Assembly (NCBI GenBank): GCA_030835135.1 | Contig: JAUQWO010000046.1 | Location: 1 to 64,000 of the forward strand | Source: Bacteroidota bacterium | GTDB lineage: Bacteria > Bacteroidota > Ignavibacteria > UBA10030 > UBA6906 | Reading direction: 5' to 3' | DNA length: 64,000 nucleotides | Shown here: positions 43,409 to 53,245 of the stretch, piece after piece | Position numbering within the stretch: the stretch's first letter is position 1 | Layout of the letters: each line of letters begins with the position of its first letter | Translations under genes and position numbers: made by a program | The notes under the pieces: generated by a model | What the model was told of the DNA's origin: nothing | Database searches by the model: none | What the model saw: the letters and a program-made list of their open reading frames with translations, nothing else

Positions 43409-46171
43409 TTGGTAGCCGAGCATGACATACGCCATGAAGGGCCCTTGCTGCACCGGCTGATCGGGGAGGTCGGACGTGAAATAGAACGCCTTTCCGACAC
43501 CGAAGACCGCCGGACCAACGGGTGTGGCGAACGCAAGTTCCACGCCAACCCCATGGAGCAGTGAACTGAACTTGATCTCCTCGGGTACGGCCGAGATGGT
43601 CCCGAGATCGTATCGGGCCCGGACATACGTGTCGAAGAGCAATTGGATGGGAAGTTTGTAGCGCACCTCCATGTTCATCAGCACGAGCTGACGACCGCGG
43701 CGGTCATCCTCCCGCAGGCCGAAGAACGAGTCGCGCCCACCCAGCCGGAACTGCTGCGCCAGCGGCATGGTGTTGTCCGCAAACCCCAGCGTGAAGCGGG
43801 GATGAAAGGTCAGCGATCGCCCCCAGCTGGCATAGTTCTCATACATCGCCTGCAGCGCGTTGTACCCCACCTGACTGCCGAGTCCTTCGAGCGCGAATTC
43901 ATACGACATCCGGAAGCCGATGCCCTTCGTGGGGAACGGATAGGCATCCTTGGTATCCACCAGTGTCGCTAGCCGGACGATCGCAAGACGATACCGTTCA
44001 TCGACCCCGGGGAGGTCACGGAGGTTCACGAGACGGATATTCTGCCAGAGGAATTCCGCGGTCGCGTTGCCCAGACGCTCCAACAGGCTGCCGAACGATA
44101 CCGAGAAGCCATAGCGGATATCGCGATACTCCCCGAGGAGCTCGCGGTCCCACCGGTTCGGATGCGTCTTCGGCGTGTTGCCATACGCATAGCTGTCCCA
44201 CGTGCGGTGAAACACACTCACCCCGAGCGTGAGATAGGTGTTGAACAACCTCTTCATATTGAAATCGAGCGTCGCATCGCCGTTCCGCTGGCCACCGGCA
44301 AGCTGGAACCCGAGCTGCATGCCCGTCCCCTGCCAGTTCTCATCGCGGACATCCAGCATACCCTGAAGCTGACGTTCATCATCGGCACGCAATCCGATCC
44401 GTACGAGCTGCGACGGCCGTTCCTTGATACGGATGGTGAGGACGATCTCTTTCGTGAGGGAGGTAAGCTCGAGATAAACGTACTCGAACAATGTCGTCCC
44501 CGAGAGTTGCGACAGGCCGCGCCGGGCCTTGTCCAGCTGGAAGACCTCACCGGGGACCAGCGGAAATTCCTGCATCACGAACGCATCCTGCGTTCTGACC
44601 CCGCCTTCGACGTCGATGCGCGTGATGATCCCCTCATCGAGCGTCAGCGACAATGCACCACTCGATCCGTCGAATGACACGGAGTCGATATGCGCGAGCG
44701 AGAACCCTTCCTTCCGGTAGAGCCGGGTCAGGCCCTCCAGCGCGCCGGTCGTTGCGGCATGGTTCAGGACGCGTCCGAGCAGCGGCGCAAACACACTCCG
44801 GAGGTGCGCATCCGCAAGGAGCCTGTTGCCCGTGAACGACACAGAGCGGAGCGTCGGATTCGGGACGGTCCGCACTGACAGCCGCGTCCCCGCCGGACCT
44901 CGCTGCACATCTGCCCACACGCTGTCGAAGTACCCGCTGGTATACACCTTCCCGAGGAACCCTTCGAGATCGTACACCGGCACCGGGCCAACACCGGCGG
45001 GCAGCGTCCAGTGGGCCCACACCGAATCCGGTATCGTCTGATCGCCTCGTTCAATGGTGACCGGCGCCGGCAGCACCATGCCGCCAGCCACCGCAGCCAG
45101 ACTGTCACTGCGGCGCGCATAGAGATCCAGGATCTCCCGGATCTGACGCTCCACGGTCTCATCGCCCTTGTCGATCAGTGAATCAAGTCCGTGGAAGGAC
45201 GTGGACAGGTGCCGCCCGATGTCCGGGGTGATGACGATATCGGCGTCCGCCATCTGCCGGTCATTCAGCCGCTTCATCATGATACCCATGATCTGATCGG
45301 CCGTCTGCCACGGTGCCTTCATCTCATCCACGGTGCGGAGACCGCTCGTGGAATTCACCGCGATGATGATATCGCATCCGGCGCTGCGCGCGATGTCCAC
45401 GGGGACGTTGGACACCAGGCCGCCGTCCACGAGGCGCATGCTGTCCTTCTCGATCGGACTGAACAGCAGCGGCACCGTCGCGCTGGCGCGCATGGCTTCC
45501 GCCAGAGAACCATCGCGCAGCACGACACGGTCGCCCGACACGAGATCGGTGGCAACGGCACGGAACGGGATCTTCAGGTGATCGAAATCCGGGAAGGGGT
45601 AATACAGCGCCTGCAGCATCCGCGCGCTGAGGAAATCGGTCAGTCGCTGGCCGGAGGACACCGCCGGAGGCAGGACGGGTTCCAGTCCTTCAAAACGAAT
45701 GGCGATGAAACTCCGGTCGTCAGCGAGCTTCTGATCGACAAAGAGTTGCGACCGCTGTGTCTCGTCGCCGAGACCGATCACTTCGTCCCAGTTGGTATGG
45801 ATCGCAAGGCTCTCCAGCTCCGCCACGGTATAGCCGGCGGCATACAACCCACCGATGATCGAGCCCATGCTCGTCGAGGCGATGAAATCGATAGGAATGC
45901 CATGCCGTTCGAGTGCCCGCAGGACCCCGATCTGGGCGGCACCGCGCGACCCACCCCCGCTCAGAACGAGTCCGACCTTCGGACGTTGCAGGGTCTTCTC
46001 GAGGAGCAGTCCGCGCTGGACGGTGAATGGGGGACGGAAGAGGGGGCGGAGCGTGAAGGTGGAATCGGCAGAGGACGCAACGCCGGGGAGCGCGGCAAGG
46101 AGGCAGAGCGTACAGACCATCAGCCGGCCGGCCGTGAGGAAGCGGCGGTATGCACCGATCGGATTGTGCAC
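43403..46171 (-). CDS. Patatin-like phospholipase fused to POTRA and Omp85 barrel
   Basis: 922 aa. Signal peptide (LCLLAALPGVASS), patatin domain at about 65-330 with oxyanion loop LSGGGSRGAAQIG, nucleophile Ser in FIASTSMGSIIGG and catalytic Asp in LVDGGLVSNVPVD, then POTRA-like modules (SVSFTGNRLLADAHLRSVF; LYRKEGFSLAHIDSV) and a C-terminal bacterial surface-antigen barrel (RLGGRDSFFGLREDDRRG, ending VMLGYQL). This is the architecture of type Vd/patatin outer-membrane proteins, widespread in Bacteroidota, in which the lipase is presented at the cell envelope. Catalytic residues are intact, so lipid acyl hydrolase activity is expected. It follows the NHL lipoprotein by 4 bp. Confidence 0.92.
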   Translation of the reverse strand: MHNPIGAYRRFLTAGRLMVCTLCLLAALPGVASSADSTFTLRPLFRPPFTVQRGLLLEKTLQRPKVGLVLSGGGSRGAAQIGVLRALERHGIPIDFIASTSMGSIIGGLYAAGYTVAELESLAIHTNWDEVIGLGDETQRSQLFVDQKLADDRSFIAIRFEGLEPVLPPAVSSGQRLTDFLSARMLQALYYPFPDFDHLKIPFRAVATDLVSGDRVVLRDGSLAEAMRASATVPLLFSPIEKDSMRLVDGGLVSNVPVDIARSAGCDIIIAVNSTSGLRTVDEMKAPWQTADQIMGIMMKRLNDRQMADADIVITPDIGRHLSTSFHGLDSLIDKGDETVERQIREILDLYARRSDSLAAVAGGMVLPAPVTIERGDQTIPDSVWAHWTLPAGVGPVPVYDLEGFLGKVYTSGYFDSVWADVQRGPAGTRLSVRTVPNPTLRSVSFTGNRLLADAHLRSVFAPLLGRVLNHAATTGALEGLTRLYRKEGFSLAHIDSVSFDGSSGALSLTLDEGIITRIDVEGGVRTQDAFVMQEFPLVPGEVFQLDKARRGLSQLSGTTLFEYVYLELTSLTKEIVLTIRIKERPSQLVRIGLRADDERQLQGMLDVRDENWQGTGMQLGFQLAGGQRNGDATLDFNMKRLFNTYLTLGVSVFHRTWDSYAYGNTPKTHPNRWDRELLGEYRDIRYGFSVSFGSLLERLGNATAEFLWQNIRLVNLRDLPGVDERYRLAIVRLATLVDTKDAYPFPTKGIGFRMSYEFALEGLGSQVGYNALQAMYENYASWGRSLTFHPRFTLGFADNTMPLAQQFRLGGRDSFFGLREDDRRGRQLVLMNMEVRYKLPIQLLFDTYVRARYDLGTISAVPEEIKFSSLLHGVGVELAFATPVGPAVFGVGKAFYFTSDLPDQPVQQGPFMAYVMLGYQL

Positions 46172-46175
46172 GGCG

Positions 46176-47273
46176 TTACCTCGGGACGTCCGTGCTCAAC
46201 CGGTACCGGAGGATGATCCCCTGTTCCTGGTCGAGCACATACAGGATCTTCTCGAAGAATGCGAGCGCCGATGGTCGGCGCATCAGGCCTGCCGAGCGTA
46301 CGCGCCCGAACGATTCCGCACGAAGGACCCCGCGACTCGTGAATTTGAAGATGCTGTCGGCGTTGACATCCGCAACAAACACATCCCGGCGGGAGGGGTC
46401 GATGGCGACCGCCCGCGCATGTGCGAACCGTGCAGGCTTGATGAAATCCACGGAACGGTCTTCGGCACGCGCCGGGTCGAGCCGGGGCAACCACCCCTGA
46501 AAATCGCTTGTGCTGGAATAGACCATCCAGAGGGCACCGTACGCGATGCCATCCGACGACTGGACCAGCACGAAGTCCATGCTGTTCGGGAACGCCGTGA
46601 TCGAGGTCGGGTGATTGATGTTCGCGATGCCCGTCCCCGAACCCGTCACGAATGCCGGCAGCGGGGTGATGAAGGTATCGTTCTTGTCGAACAGCAGCAC
46701 CCTCCCATCGGGATCGATGAGGCTGGAATTGTCCGAACCATCACGCGCCGCAAGATACGAATTGTCGCTCAGAACGGTGATGCCGGGGAAGCGTCGTCGT
46801 GGGTGCGCAAGTTCGCGCCAGACCGTATCGATCCGTACACGATCGAGCCGGTGTGCCGAATCCGCCGATGCGGAAACGAGGTGCAGTCGGAAAATGGCGC
46901 CCACCGTGTCGCCGTTCGCAGCGACCATCTCACCGCACACCAGAAGGTCCAGCCTGCTGTCCTGCGCCACCGCCACCGGATGCAGCATGGTCCGCTCACT
47001 CAGCACGCCACCGGCACGGTTGAGCATGACGAGCCTGTTTGCGCGGGTGTCCGCCACGTACAGCAGCTGGTCCTTGCCGAGGAGCATCCCCTCCGGACCG
47101 TTGAAGCCGCCGAACGGCGGCATGATGGCAACGTACGCGGTATCCAGCGTCCCGGCCGGTTGCTGGGGCAGTGTCGCCAGGTCCATCGGCGTATCGCAGC
47201 CGCTCAGCCCGAGGGCCACGCCCGCAACGAGGGCACAGGTACATCGCGATATGAGTAGTAGGGTCAGGCGCAT
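46176..47273 (-). CDS. Lipoprotein with NHL/beta-propeller-like repeats
   Basis: 365 aa. Lipobox LGLSGC (Cys about 26) gives a lipoprotein. The rest reads as a beta-propeller: GFNGPEGMLLGKDQLLYVADTRANRLVMLN, ARAVAIDPSRRDVFVADVNADSIFKF and RPSALAFFEKILYVLDQEQGIILRY. No catalytic motif is visible; binding or scaffold role in the envelope is inferred. The start overlaps the stop of the PorV-like gene by one base (TGATG). Confidence 0.8.
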   Translation of the reverse strand: MRLTLLLISRCTCALVAGVALGLSGCDTPMDLATLPQQPAGTLDTAYVAIMPPFGGFNGPEGMLLGKDQLLYVADTRANRLVMLNRAGGVLSERTMLHPVAVAQDSRLDLLVCGEMVAANGDTVGAIFRLHLVSASADSAHRLDRVRIDTVWRELAHPRRRFPGITVLSDNSYLAARDGSDNSSLIDPDGRVLLFDKNDTFITPLPAFVTGSGTGIANINHPTSITAFPNSMDFVLVQSSDGIAYGALWMVYSSTSDFQGWLPRLDPARAEDRSVDFIKPARFAHARAVAIDPSRRDVFVADVNADSIFKFTSRGVLRAESFGRVRSAGLMRRPSALAFFEKILYVLDQEQGIILRYRLSTDVPR

Positions 47274-48328
47274 CAGAGACTGAATGTCACAGAAAAACGG
47301 TGCACGGCACCGAGGAGGTTGAAATTGGCGTATGCATAGTCCGCGGAGACCGTGCTCACATCGGTGGCCACCCGGAAGCCGGCTCCCAGCATGAAACTCT
47401 CTTCCGAGGTCTCATCCGCGGCCAGGAGCCGCTGGCCGATCGTCCGCTTCACCCCGCCACGCAGGAAGAACGTGTTCTGCCAGGCGTACTCCACGCCGAT
47501 CCGGACGTTCTCGGCGTTGTCGTTGGGATGATTGAGCTGGATGGAGGTGGTCAGCCGATGCTCGTCCGTCATCACCGGCTCGAACGCAAACCCGAGCTTG
47601 AACACCGTCGGCAATGAGAACGATTGGAAATCCGTTACCGTTCCACCATCCGTCTGCGTTGCGGTCCCTTCCGGCTTCACGTCCGCACCGAAATTGGTGA
47701 TCACGACAGCGAACCGGGCGGTCCCGAGGCCGGTCCAGTAGTACGTGCCCAGGTCCACCATGAACGAGCGCATCTTCAGCATGTCCAGCGTCTCTTCGGC
47801 ATACCGCACCGTCGCACCGAAGCTGAACTGGTCCGTCATCGCACGTGCATACGAAAGACCGATCCCGACATCGCCAAAGGAGAAGTACCGTCCTGTCCCC
47901 AGCGGCTGGGTCTCCGTGGTGATCTCCATATCCTGCATGTGCAACGAGGTCAGCGAGAGTCCAACGGCATCGGTGGCCGTCAGATGATACACAGCACCGA
48001 GATACTCGTGGCGGATGTCCGTCACATACTCGGTGTGCGCGACAAAGACCTGGTTCTCGGTCATCTGGGCCATCCCCGCCGGGTTCCAGAACAGACTGGA
48101 GGCATCGTTGGCCACGGCCACGTAGGACTCACCCATCGCAACACCGCGCGCACCCACGCCGATCTTCAGGAACTGGAACGCCGAGATGCCCGCACGCTGC
48201 CCGCCGAGGTTCGGGACGAGCTGCGCCCGCGCCGGCGCGCACCCCAGCACGATGGCCAGGACGAGCACGCTCAGGGGTGCGACAGGCACCGTGCGGCAGG
48301 GGCGATATGTGTGCGTGTCATGCAGCAT
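47273..48328 (-). CDS. PorV/PorQ-family outer-membrane protein
   Basis: 351 aa. Signal peptide (VLVLAIVLGCAPARAQ), then the family N-terminus AGISAFQFLKIGVGARGVAMGESYVAVANDASSLFWNPAGMA and a FadL-like barrel ending FSVTFSL. PorV/PorQ proteins are T9SS parts: PorV shuttles cargo at the outer membrane and PorQ belongs to the attachment complex; many Ignavibacteria have several paralogues. Its place next to a TonB receptor, lipoproteins and T9SS cargo supports an export role. It lies 3 bp after the receptor gene. Confidence 0.85.
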   Translation of the reverse strand: MLHDTHTYRPCRTVPVAPLSVLVLAIVLGCAPARAQLVPNLGGQRAGISAFQFLKIGVGARGVAMGESYVAVANDASSLFWNPAGMAQMTENQVFVAHTEYVTDIRHEYLGAVYHLTATDAVGLSLTSLHMQDMEITTETQPLGTGRYFSFGDVGIGLSYARAMTDQFSFGATVRYAEETLDMLKMRSFMVDLGTYYWTGLGTARFAVVITNFGADVKPEGTATQTDGGTVTDFQSFSLPTVFKLGFAFEPVMTDEHRLTTSIQLNHPNDNAENVRIGVEYAWQNTFFLRGGVKRTIGQRLLAADETSEESFMLGAGFRVATDVSTVSADYAYANFNLLGAVHRFSVTFSL

Positions 48329-48331
48329 GGA

Positions 48332-51199
48332 TCAGAACCTGAACGACAGACTGCCGCGGATCGTGCGCGGACTCAAATAGCGGGCCGGGTTGTACGGGAA
48401 CGGTGACACGTTCCCCACCAGCGTCGGATACTTCGGATCGTTATAGCTCGTCGGTGTCCGGTCGCCGTATTCGTACGCCCTGCCGGTCACCGGGTTCACG
48501 ATCTGCGAATTCTTCGCGTCAAAGACATTCTGGACCTCCACGCTGGCCACGAGCTTGCCGACACCGATGTTGATCGCCTTCTCGATATTCAGGTCGATGT
48601 AGAACCAGTTCTCTCCCACGGCACCGTTGACGTTGTCGTAATCGGCGATGTACTGCGGCCGGCCGGTGGCCGCCTCCACCCCGGTATAGATCTGCGATGT
48701 GTAGCGTTTGCCGGACTGGAAGAAGATGCGGACGAACGCATTCCATTCATCCAGGATGCCCGGCGCAACGCCGAAGAGCGGCTGATCCTTCGGGACCGTG
48801 AAATTCAACGTCGCCGAGATCTGCAACGGCCGGTCCCAGATCAGATAGATCTCCCGGATGTTCTCCGGCTCGCCCTGCGACAGCCGGACGAGGTTCTCGT
48901 TGGGCGTGGAGCTCTTGCCGGTCGCGATCGAATACGACCCCGACACACCGCCACGGAACCAGGCACCGAACCGGGTCTTGTACTCGACCTCGATGCCACG
49001 GACACGCCCGTAATCGGAGTTGAGATAGGTCGAATAGTACTGCGCCCCACCGACCGTATTCACCCGCAGGACGCTCTTCTCGGTGATATAGTCGAAGATG
49101 TCCTTGTAGAACGCCGTGATCGTCAGAACATCGCTGCCCGAGAGCTGATTGCGCAGACCCAGTTCGTACGCCACGGTCGTCTCCGGATTCAGATTCGGAT
49201 TGCCGACGGGGAGCGACGAGCGGACGGAGGACTGGTTCAGCTTCGCGTACACGAACTGTGGACGCGGCAGCTTGGAGAAATGTCCATAGGAGAAGAAGAG
49301 CGTCTGGTTGTCCGAGACCGGATGCGAGATGCCGAGGCGCGGACTCACGCGAGCTTTGAAGCGCCGTCCGAACAACGAAAGCGTATTGTCCAGATACGCC
49401 TGACGCAGCGCCGGGGAGATGATGAGAGTCGATGACGTGTCCGACGCGACATCATCCACAAATGTGCCCGGGGCCCAGTAATCGAGGCGCAGACCGAAGT
49501 TCAGCAGCATGCCACTGAGGGTCACATTGTCCTGGGCATAGAACGCGCCCTGCATGGCCTGGACACTGTAGATGTCGTGATCGAACCCGAGGGGCTTCAC
49601 CCATGGCCGGTAGATATCGACCATCTGCATATCCTGGAACCGCATTTCGAAGCCGGTCTTGAACTTGTTCTTCTCGCTGAAGAAGTTCGTGAGATCGCCC
49701 TTGATCGTGTATTCGGTCAGGAAATGGTCGCGCCACGACGTGGGCGAACCGAGATCGTAGAACCCATCGCCCGGCACGACGCCTGTTGTGTCTCTCCCCT
49801 GCCGGTAATACGTGATCGGCAGCGTGACGATGTCCTGCGGTTCGAGATACTCGCTGAAGGGCTTCCCGTTCGCATCACCGCGGATATGCGCGGTGTACCG
49901 GCTCAGCTTCAGCTCATAGAACATCTGTTTGCTGAGCGTGTGCGTCAGCGACAGTGAGTGCTGGACATTGACCTGCGTGAAGGTCTGAGCGCTATCCGGG
50001 ATCATCTGAAAGAGATACTGATAGCCCGGATTGGGCTCCACATATTCGAGCGTCGCCTGGATGGCCTGCGAATTCTGGTCGATCACCACGGACTGGTTAT
50101 AGGCGTACGTCAACTTCACGGTCGCGCTCGGCTTCCAGGTGAGCTTGCTCAGCCAGGAATAGTTGTTCGAGCGTCGCGGCGCCCAGGACGAGCCCTTCCA
50201 GATCGAGGAATACAGCCCGTGCGGTGCGCGCACCATCCAGCCATTGGGACGGTAGTCCGGCCCAACGGTCTCCACCCACCGCGTGAATCCGTCGGTCAGG
50301 TTGACGTACATCGAGCCAAAGAAACTGAGGGTCCCCGGGATCTGCACACCCAGTGCCGGCAACACGTAGCTCGTCAAGGGCTCGGGTCCGCTCAACGTTG
50401 CATCGAAGATATCGGTGTTCCAGTTGGAGCGGCTGTCGTTGTTGAAGCCGAAATGGTCCGTCTTATACCCCAAGGCGCCGCTGTACCTGTCGGACCCCTC
50501 CCGCGTGGTGATGTTCACGATGCCGGAAGTTGCCTGGCCATACTCGGCATTGTACCCGCCGGTGATGACCTCGACCTCCTGGATCGACGCCGGGCTGAGC
50601 TGGAGTCCGAAGCCCGAGCCGGCCATCGGGTCCTGCACCGAGATGCCGTCGAGCAGGTAGGCGTTTTCGTGCGTGCGCCCGCCACGGATGTGGATCTCGT
50701 TGTCGGCCATGACCACGCCGGGCTGCATCGCCACCACCGCCTGCACGTTCTGCAGCGCGGCGGCCTGGATGTCCGCCTGCTGGACGTTCCGCCGGCTCGC
50801 GGTCTCTTCGATATCGAACAGTGGCTTCTCGCCGATGATCACCACGTCCTGATCGAGCGTCAGAACGGTCTCTTCCATCTTCGCGGTTACGGTCGCGGTG
50901 GCGCCTGCTTCCACTTTCACGTTCGTGAAGCGGAACATCTTGTAGCCGAGCAGCGACACTTCGACCGTGTACGCGCCGGGATTCACGCGTTCGATGCGGA
51001 CGTTCCCATCGATATCGGTCGTGCCGCCGTAGTACGTCCCCTTAACCGTCACGTTCGCACCGGGGAGTCCTTCACCGGTCTTCGCCTCCACGACCTTCCC
51101 GACGATGCGTCCGGTCGTAGGCGTCTGGGCATACACCTGCGTTGCCGCCAGGACGGCAGCACAAAGGACGATCGCGATATGTCGTGTCGTGGTGATCAT
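48332..51199 (-). CDS. TonB-dependent receptor
   Basis: 955 aa from the ATG at 51199 that directly precedes the signal peptide (HIAIVLCAAVLAATQVYAQ). Carboxypeptidase-regulatory-like domain (GRIVGKVVEAKTGEGLPGANV; GAYTVEVSLLGYKMFRF), plug with IHIRGGRTHENAYLLDGISVQDP and VITGGYNAEYGQATSGIVNI, then a barrel of about 700 residues ending TIRGSLSFRF. Imports a large substrate with TonB-ExbBD energy; substrate unknown. Co-transcribed with the PorV-like gene and probably with the lipoprotein upstream. Confidence 0.92.
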   Translation of the reverse strand: MITTTRHIAIVLCAAVLAATQVYAQTPTTGRIVGKVVEAKTGEGLPGANVTVKGTYYGGTTDIDGNVRIERVNPGAYTVEVSLLGYKMFRFTNVKVEAGATATVTAKMEETVLTLDQDVVIIGEKPLFDIEETASRRNVQQADIQAAALQNVQAVVAMQPGVVMADNEIHIRGGRTHENAYLLDGISVQDPMAGSGFGLQLSPASIQEVEVITGGYNAEYGQATSGIVNITTREGSDRYSGALGYKTDHFGFNNDSRSNWNTDIFDATLSGPEPLTSYVLPALGVQIPGTLSFFGSMYVNLTDGFTRWVETVGPDYRPNGWMVRAPHGLYSSIWKGSSWAPRRSNNYSWLSKLTWKPSATVKLTYAYNQSVVIDQNSQAIQATLEYVEPNPGYQYLFQMIPDSAQTFTQVNVQHSLSLTHTLSKQMFYELKLSRYTAHIRGDANGKPFSEYLEPQDIVTLPITYYRQGRDTTGVVPGDGFYDLGSPTSWRDHFLTEYTIKGDLTNFFSEKNKFKTGFEMRFQDMQMVDIYRPWVKPLGFDHDIYSVQAMQGAFYAQDNVTLSGMLLNFGLRLDYWAPGTFVDDVASDTSSTLIISPALRQAYLDNTLSLFGRRFKARVSPRLGISHPVSDNQTLFFSYGHFSKLPRPQFVYAKLNQSSVRSSLPVGNPNLNPETTVAYELGLRNQLSGSDVLTITAFYKDIFDYITEKSVLRVNTVGGAQYYSTYLNSDYGRVRGIEVEYKTRFGAWFRGGVSGSYSIATGKSSTPNENLVRLSQGEPENIREIYLIWDRPLQISATLNFTVPKDQPLFGVAPGILDEWNAFVRIFFQSGKRYTSQIYTGVEAATGRPQYIADYDNVNGAVGENWFYIDLNIEKAINIGVGKLVASVEVQNVFDAKNSQIVNPVTGRAYEYGDRTPTSYNDPKYPTLVGNVSPFPYNPARYLSPRTIRGSLSFRF

Positions 51200-51248
51200 G
51201 ATCGAGAACACCGGGCGCTCACATCCTCCGCCCGGTCGCACACACTAC

Positions 51249-51351
51249 CCGTTGTAGGGGCGCAGCATGACGCCCCCTGCGATGAACCATCGGACACGTT
51301 GCCTGTCCGATCCTGCACGATACCGTTGTAGGGGCGCAGCATGCTGCGCCC
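51249..51351 (+). repeat. Pair of REP-like palindromic elements
   Basis: A 21-bp direct repeat, CCGTTGTAGGGGCGCAGCATG, at 51249-51269 and 51323-51343. The first forms a GGGGCG/CGCCCC stem (51257-51276); the second forms a perfect 20-bp palindrome (51332-51351) that ends just before the stop codon of the gene at 51354. The GTAGGGGC start is typical of REP-like elements found in many bacterial genomes. Confidence 0.75.
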
Positions 51352-51353
51352 TG

Positions 51354-53123
51354 CTAGAAGATGAACCTGTTCACCCGCTGGTTCGGACTGAACTGCGACA
51401 GCGCCTTCGCGAGGAATCCGCTGAGACCCTGCGGATCGCCCAGGGTCGTATTGTTCAGCACGTGCAACGGCACACCGACAAAGATGATCGTATTCTGTCC
51501 GTCGATGACCGCGATGTTCGGCGCACCGACGTACCGTTGCGGCGACCGTGTATCGGCCTGCAGATGATACAGATACCGCGCATCCGAACGACGGTAGATG
51601 GGCCGCATGAACACCGAATGGATCGACGGCGATGCATTGAATGCCAGCTGCGGATAGATCGACGCGGGGTTCGTGCTGTCCGCGTACACGACGTAGTTCG
51701 CCGGGATACGGGAATCGCCCGCCACTGCCGGCGGCGGGACGGGACGCGTCGGCGACAGATCAACGCTGCTCACACTGTCGATCGGTGCAAAGTCCTTGAG
51801 CGCACCACGCGGATCCGTGGTGTTCAGGAACATCGTCGAGAAGATCACCCGTCCGCCGTTCTGCAGATACGGGAAGACGGACAGCTGCGCCACGCCCAGG
51901 CTCGGCAACTGATCGGTATACCAGAGAATATTGTCGTACAGCATGAACGTCTGGATCAGCGCCGGATCCACGAATTGCGGCACGAGGCGGCCATACCTTC
52001 CGGATTCCTTGTCGGTTGCCGTCAGGCCAAGGCCGATATCCAGCACATCCACCTGGGCATACTGCCCCCCCGGCACGGCGGCAAGTGACGAGAGATACGT
52101 GGTGCGAGCCGTTGCGGCGTCGAAATTCGTATAGTCATTGACCAGCAGGATCTTTGCCCGTGGCCTCCGCACGTACCAGCGGTCCGTGCCGGACGGCATC
52201 TTCAGAACCGGGCTGTACTCACCCGCCACGTCCCGCGCTTCGATATACATCACATTCTGATCATCGAGACGGAGGTTCGTGAGCTGTCCCACGAGGCGCC
52301 GCCCGAGGAAGCTGCCGCTATAGACATCCGCCGACACGGTGGCGCCGGCAGCATCGCTTCTGCTCCGTGGCACGACCAGCGTCAGGATGGTATCACGCAG
52401 CCCCACCGTCAACCACTGACCCGTGGTCGCGCCGGTGTCGTTCAACGCGATGCGGTAGGACGACAGCGTATTGTCGCCATCCGGATCAGATCCCTTGAAG
52501 CCGATGGCAACAACGGTGAACGTCGTGTCCGGAAGCCGCTGTGCGGCATTCGGATCCGACGGATTCGGCAGCAGACCGATCGCCGGCGGCGTGTTCCGGA
52601 TCGGGAAGGTCTGGACCGCCCCCACCGGGTCCGTCGCCGCGGACAGCGACGTCAAGTTCTCATCCGCGCTGTCGTACACGCCGTTGTCGTTCTTGTCCCA
52701 GTACGGAGCCGGGTTCATGCGTACGATCGCATGCTCCGGGAGCCCGCCGAAGCCGTCGTCCACGGCACGCACCACCACCGCGAACCGCCGGAAGAGCGTG
52801 TCGAGCGGGAACAGGAGCGTGGAATCATTCTTCGTCACCCACGTGTACCGGAGCGTGTCCGGCTGCGGCAGCGTGGTCACCGATCCCGTCACGATCGTGT
52901 ACGAGAACAGATACCCCCGCACCAGACCGTCCGGGGATTCGCCCCACCAGCGCAGGTGCTTCCGGCTGACACCCGTGCTCACATCTCCGTCCGGGAACAG
53001 CCACAAGTACGTCCGCGGCTGTTGTCCGGGCACCGGATCATCCGCCACATGCTCCTTGCACGACGGCAGCAGCAGCGCAAGGGCCAGGATGAGGACGACC
53101 GCTATGTGGAAACGGGTTGACAT
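51354..53123 (-). CDS. Large hypothetical lipoprotein
   Basis: 589 aa with a lipobox LLLPSC (Cys 22). Residues about 35-290 read as beta-sandwich/fibronectin-like domains with Asp-rich loops (PYWDKNDNGVYDSADENL, GSDPDGDNTLSSYRIAL). The C-terminal 240 residues (KILLVNDYTNF, FMLYDNILWYTDQLPSLG, VFPYLQNGGRVIFSTMF) resemble a class-I glutamine-amidotransferase-like Rossmann fold without an obvious catalytic triad. Cell-surface or periplasmic. It belongs to the envelope operon between the secreted protein at 53246 and the TonB receptor; exact role unknown. Confidence 0.7.
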   Translation of the reverse strand: MSTRFHIAVVLILALALLLPSCKEHVADDPVPGQQPRTYLWLFPDGDVSTGVSRKHLRWWGESPDGLVRGYLFSYTIVTGSVTTLPQPDTLRYTWVTKNDSTLLFPLDTLFRRFAVVVRAVDDGFGGLPEHAIVRMNPAPYWDKNDNGVYDSADENLTSLSAATDPVGAVQTFPIRNTPPAIGLLPNPSDPNAAQRLPDTTFTVVAIGFKGSDPDGDNTLSSYRIALNDTGATTGQWLTVGLRDTILTLVVPRSRSDAAGATVSADVYSGSFLGRRLVGQLTNLRLDDQNVMYIEARDVAGEYSPVLKMPSGTDRWYVRRPRAKILLVNDYTNFDAATARTTYLSSLAAVPGGQYAQVDVLDIGLGLTATDKESGRYGRLVPQFVDPALIQTFMLYDNILWYTDQLPSLGVAQLSVFPYLQNGGRVIFSTMFLNTTDPRGALKDFAPIDSVSSVDLSPTRPVPPPAVAGDSRIPANYVVYADSTNPASIYPQLAFNASPSIHSVFMRPIYRRSDARYLYHLQADTRSPQRYVGAPNIAVIDGQNTIIFVGVPLHVLNNTTLGDPQGLSGFLAKALSQFSPNQRVNRFIF

Positions 53124-53170
53124 GACTTCGTGGACATTCCTTCGATTCCAGTCTCACATGAAGATGGACG

Positions 53171-53232
53171 AGTGAGGAGTGAAGAAAGGAGAGATGCCGG
53201 ACTGACCGGATCACCTTCCTTCACTCTTCACT
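53171..53232 (-). repeat. Imperfect inverted repeat in intergenic region
   Basis: Arms 53171-53191 and 53212-53232 are about 75 percent complementary, built of AGTGAAGAGTGAAGG-like units, with an inner CCGG-ACTGA-CCGG hairpin (53197-53209). It lies 13 bp past the secreted-protein stop; it may be a terminator/attenuator or a small mobile repeat. Confidence 0.5.
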
Positions 53233-53245
53233 GTTCACCCTTCAC

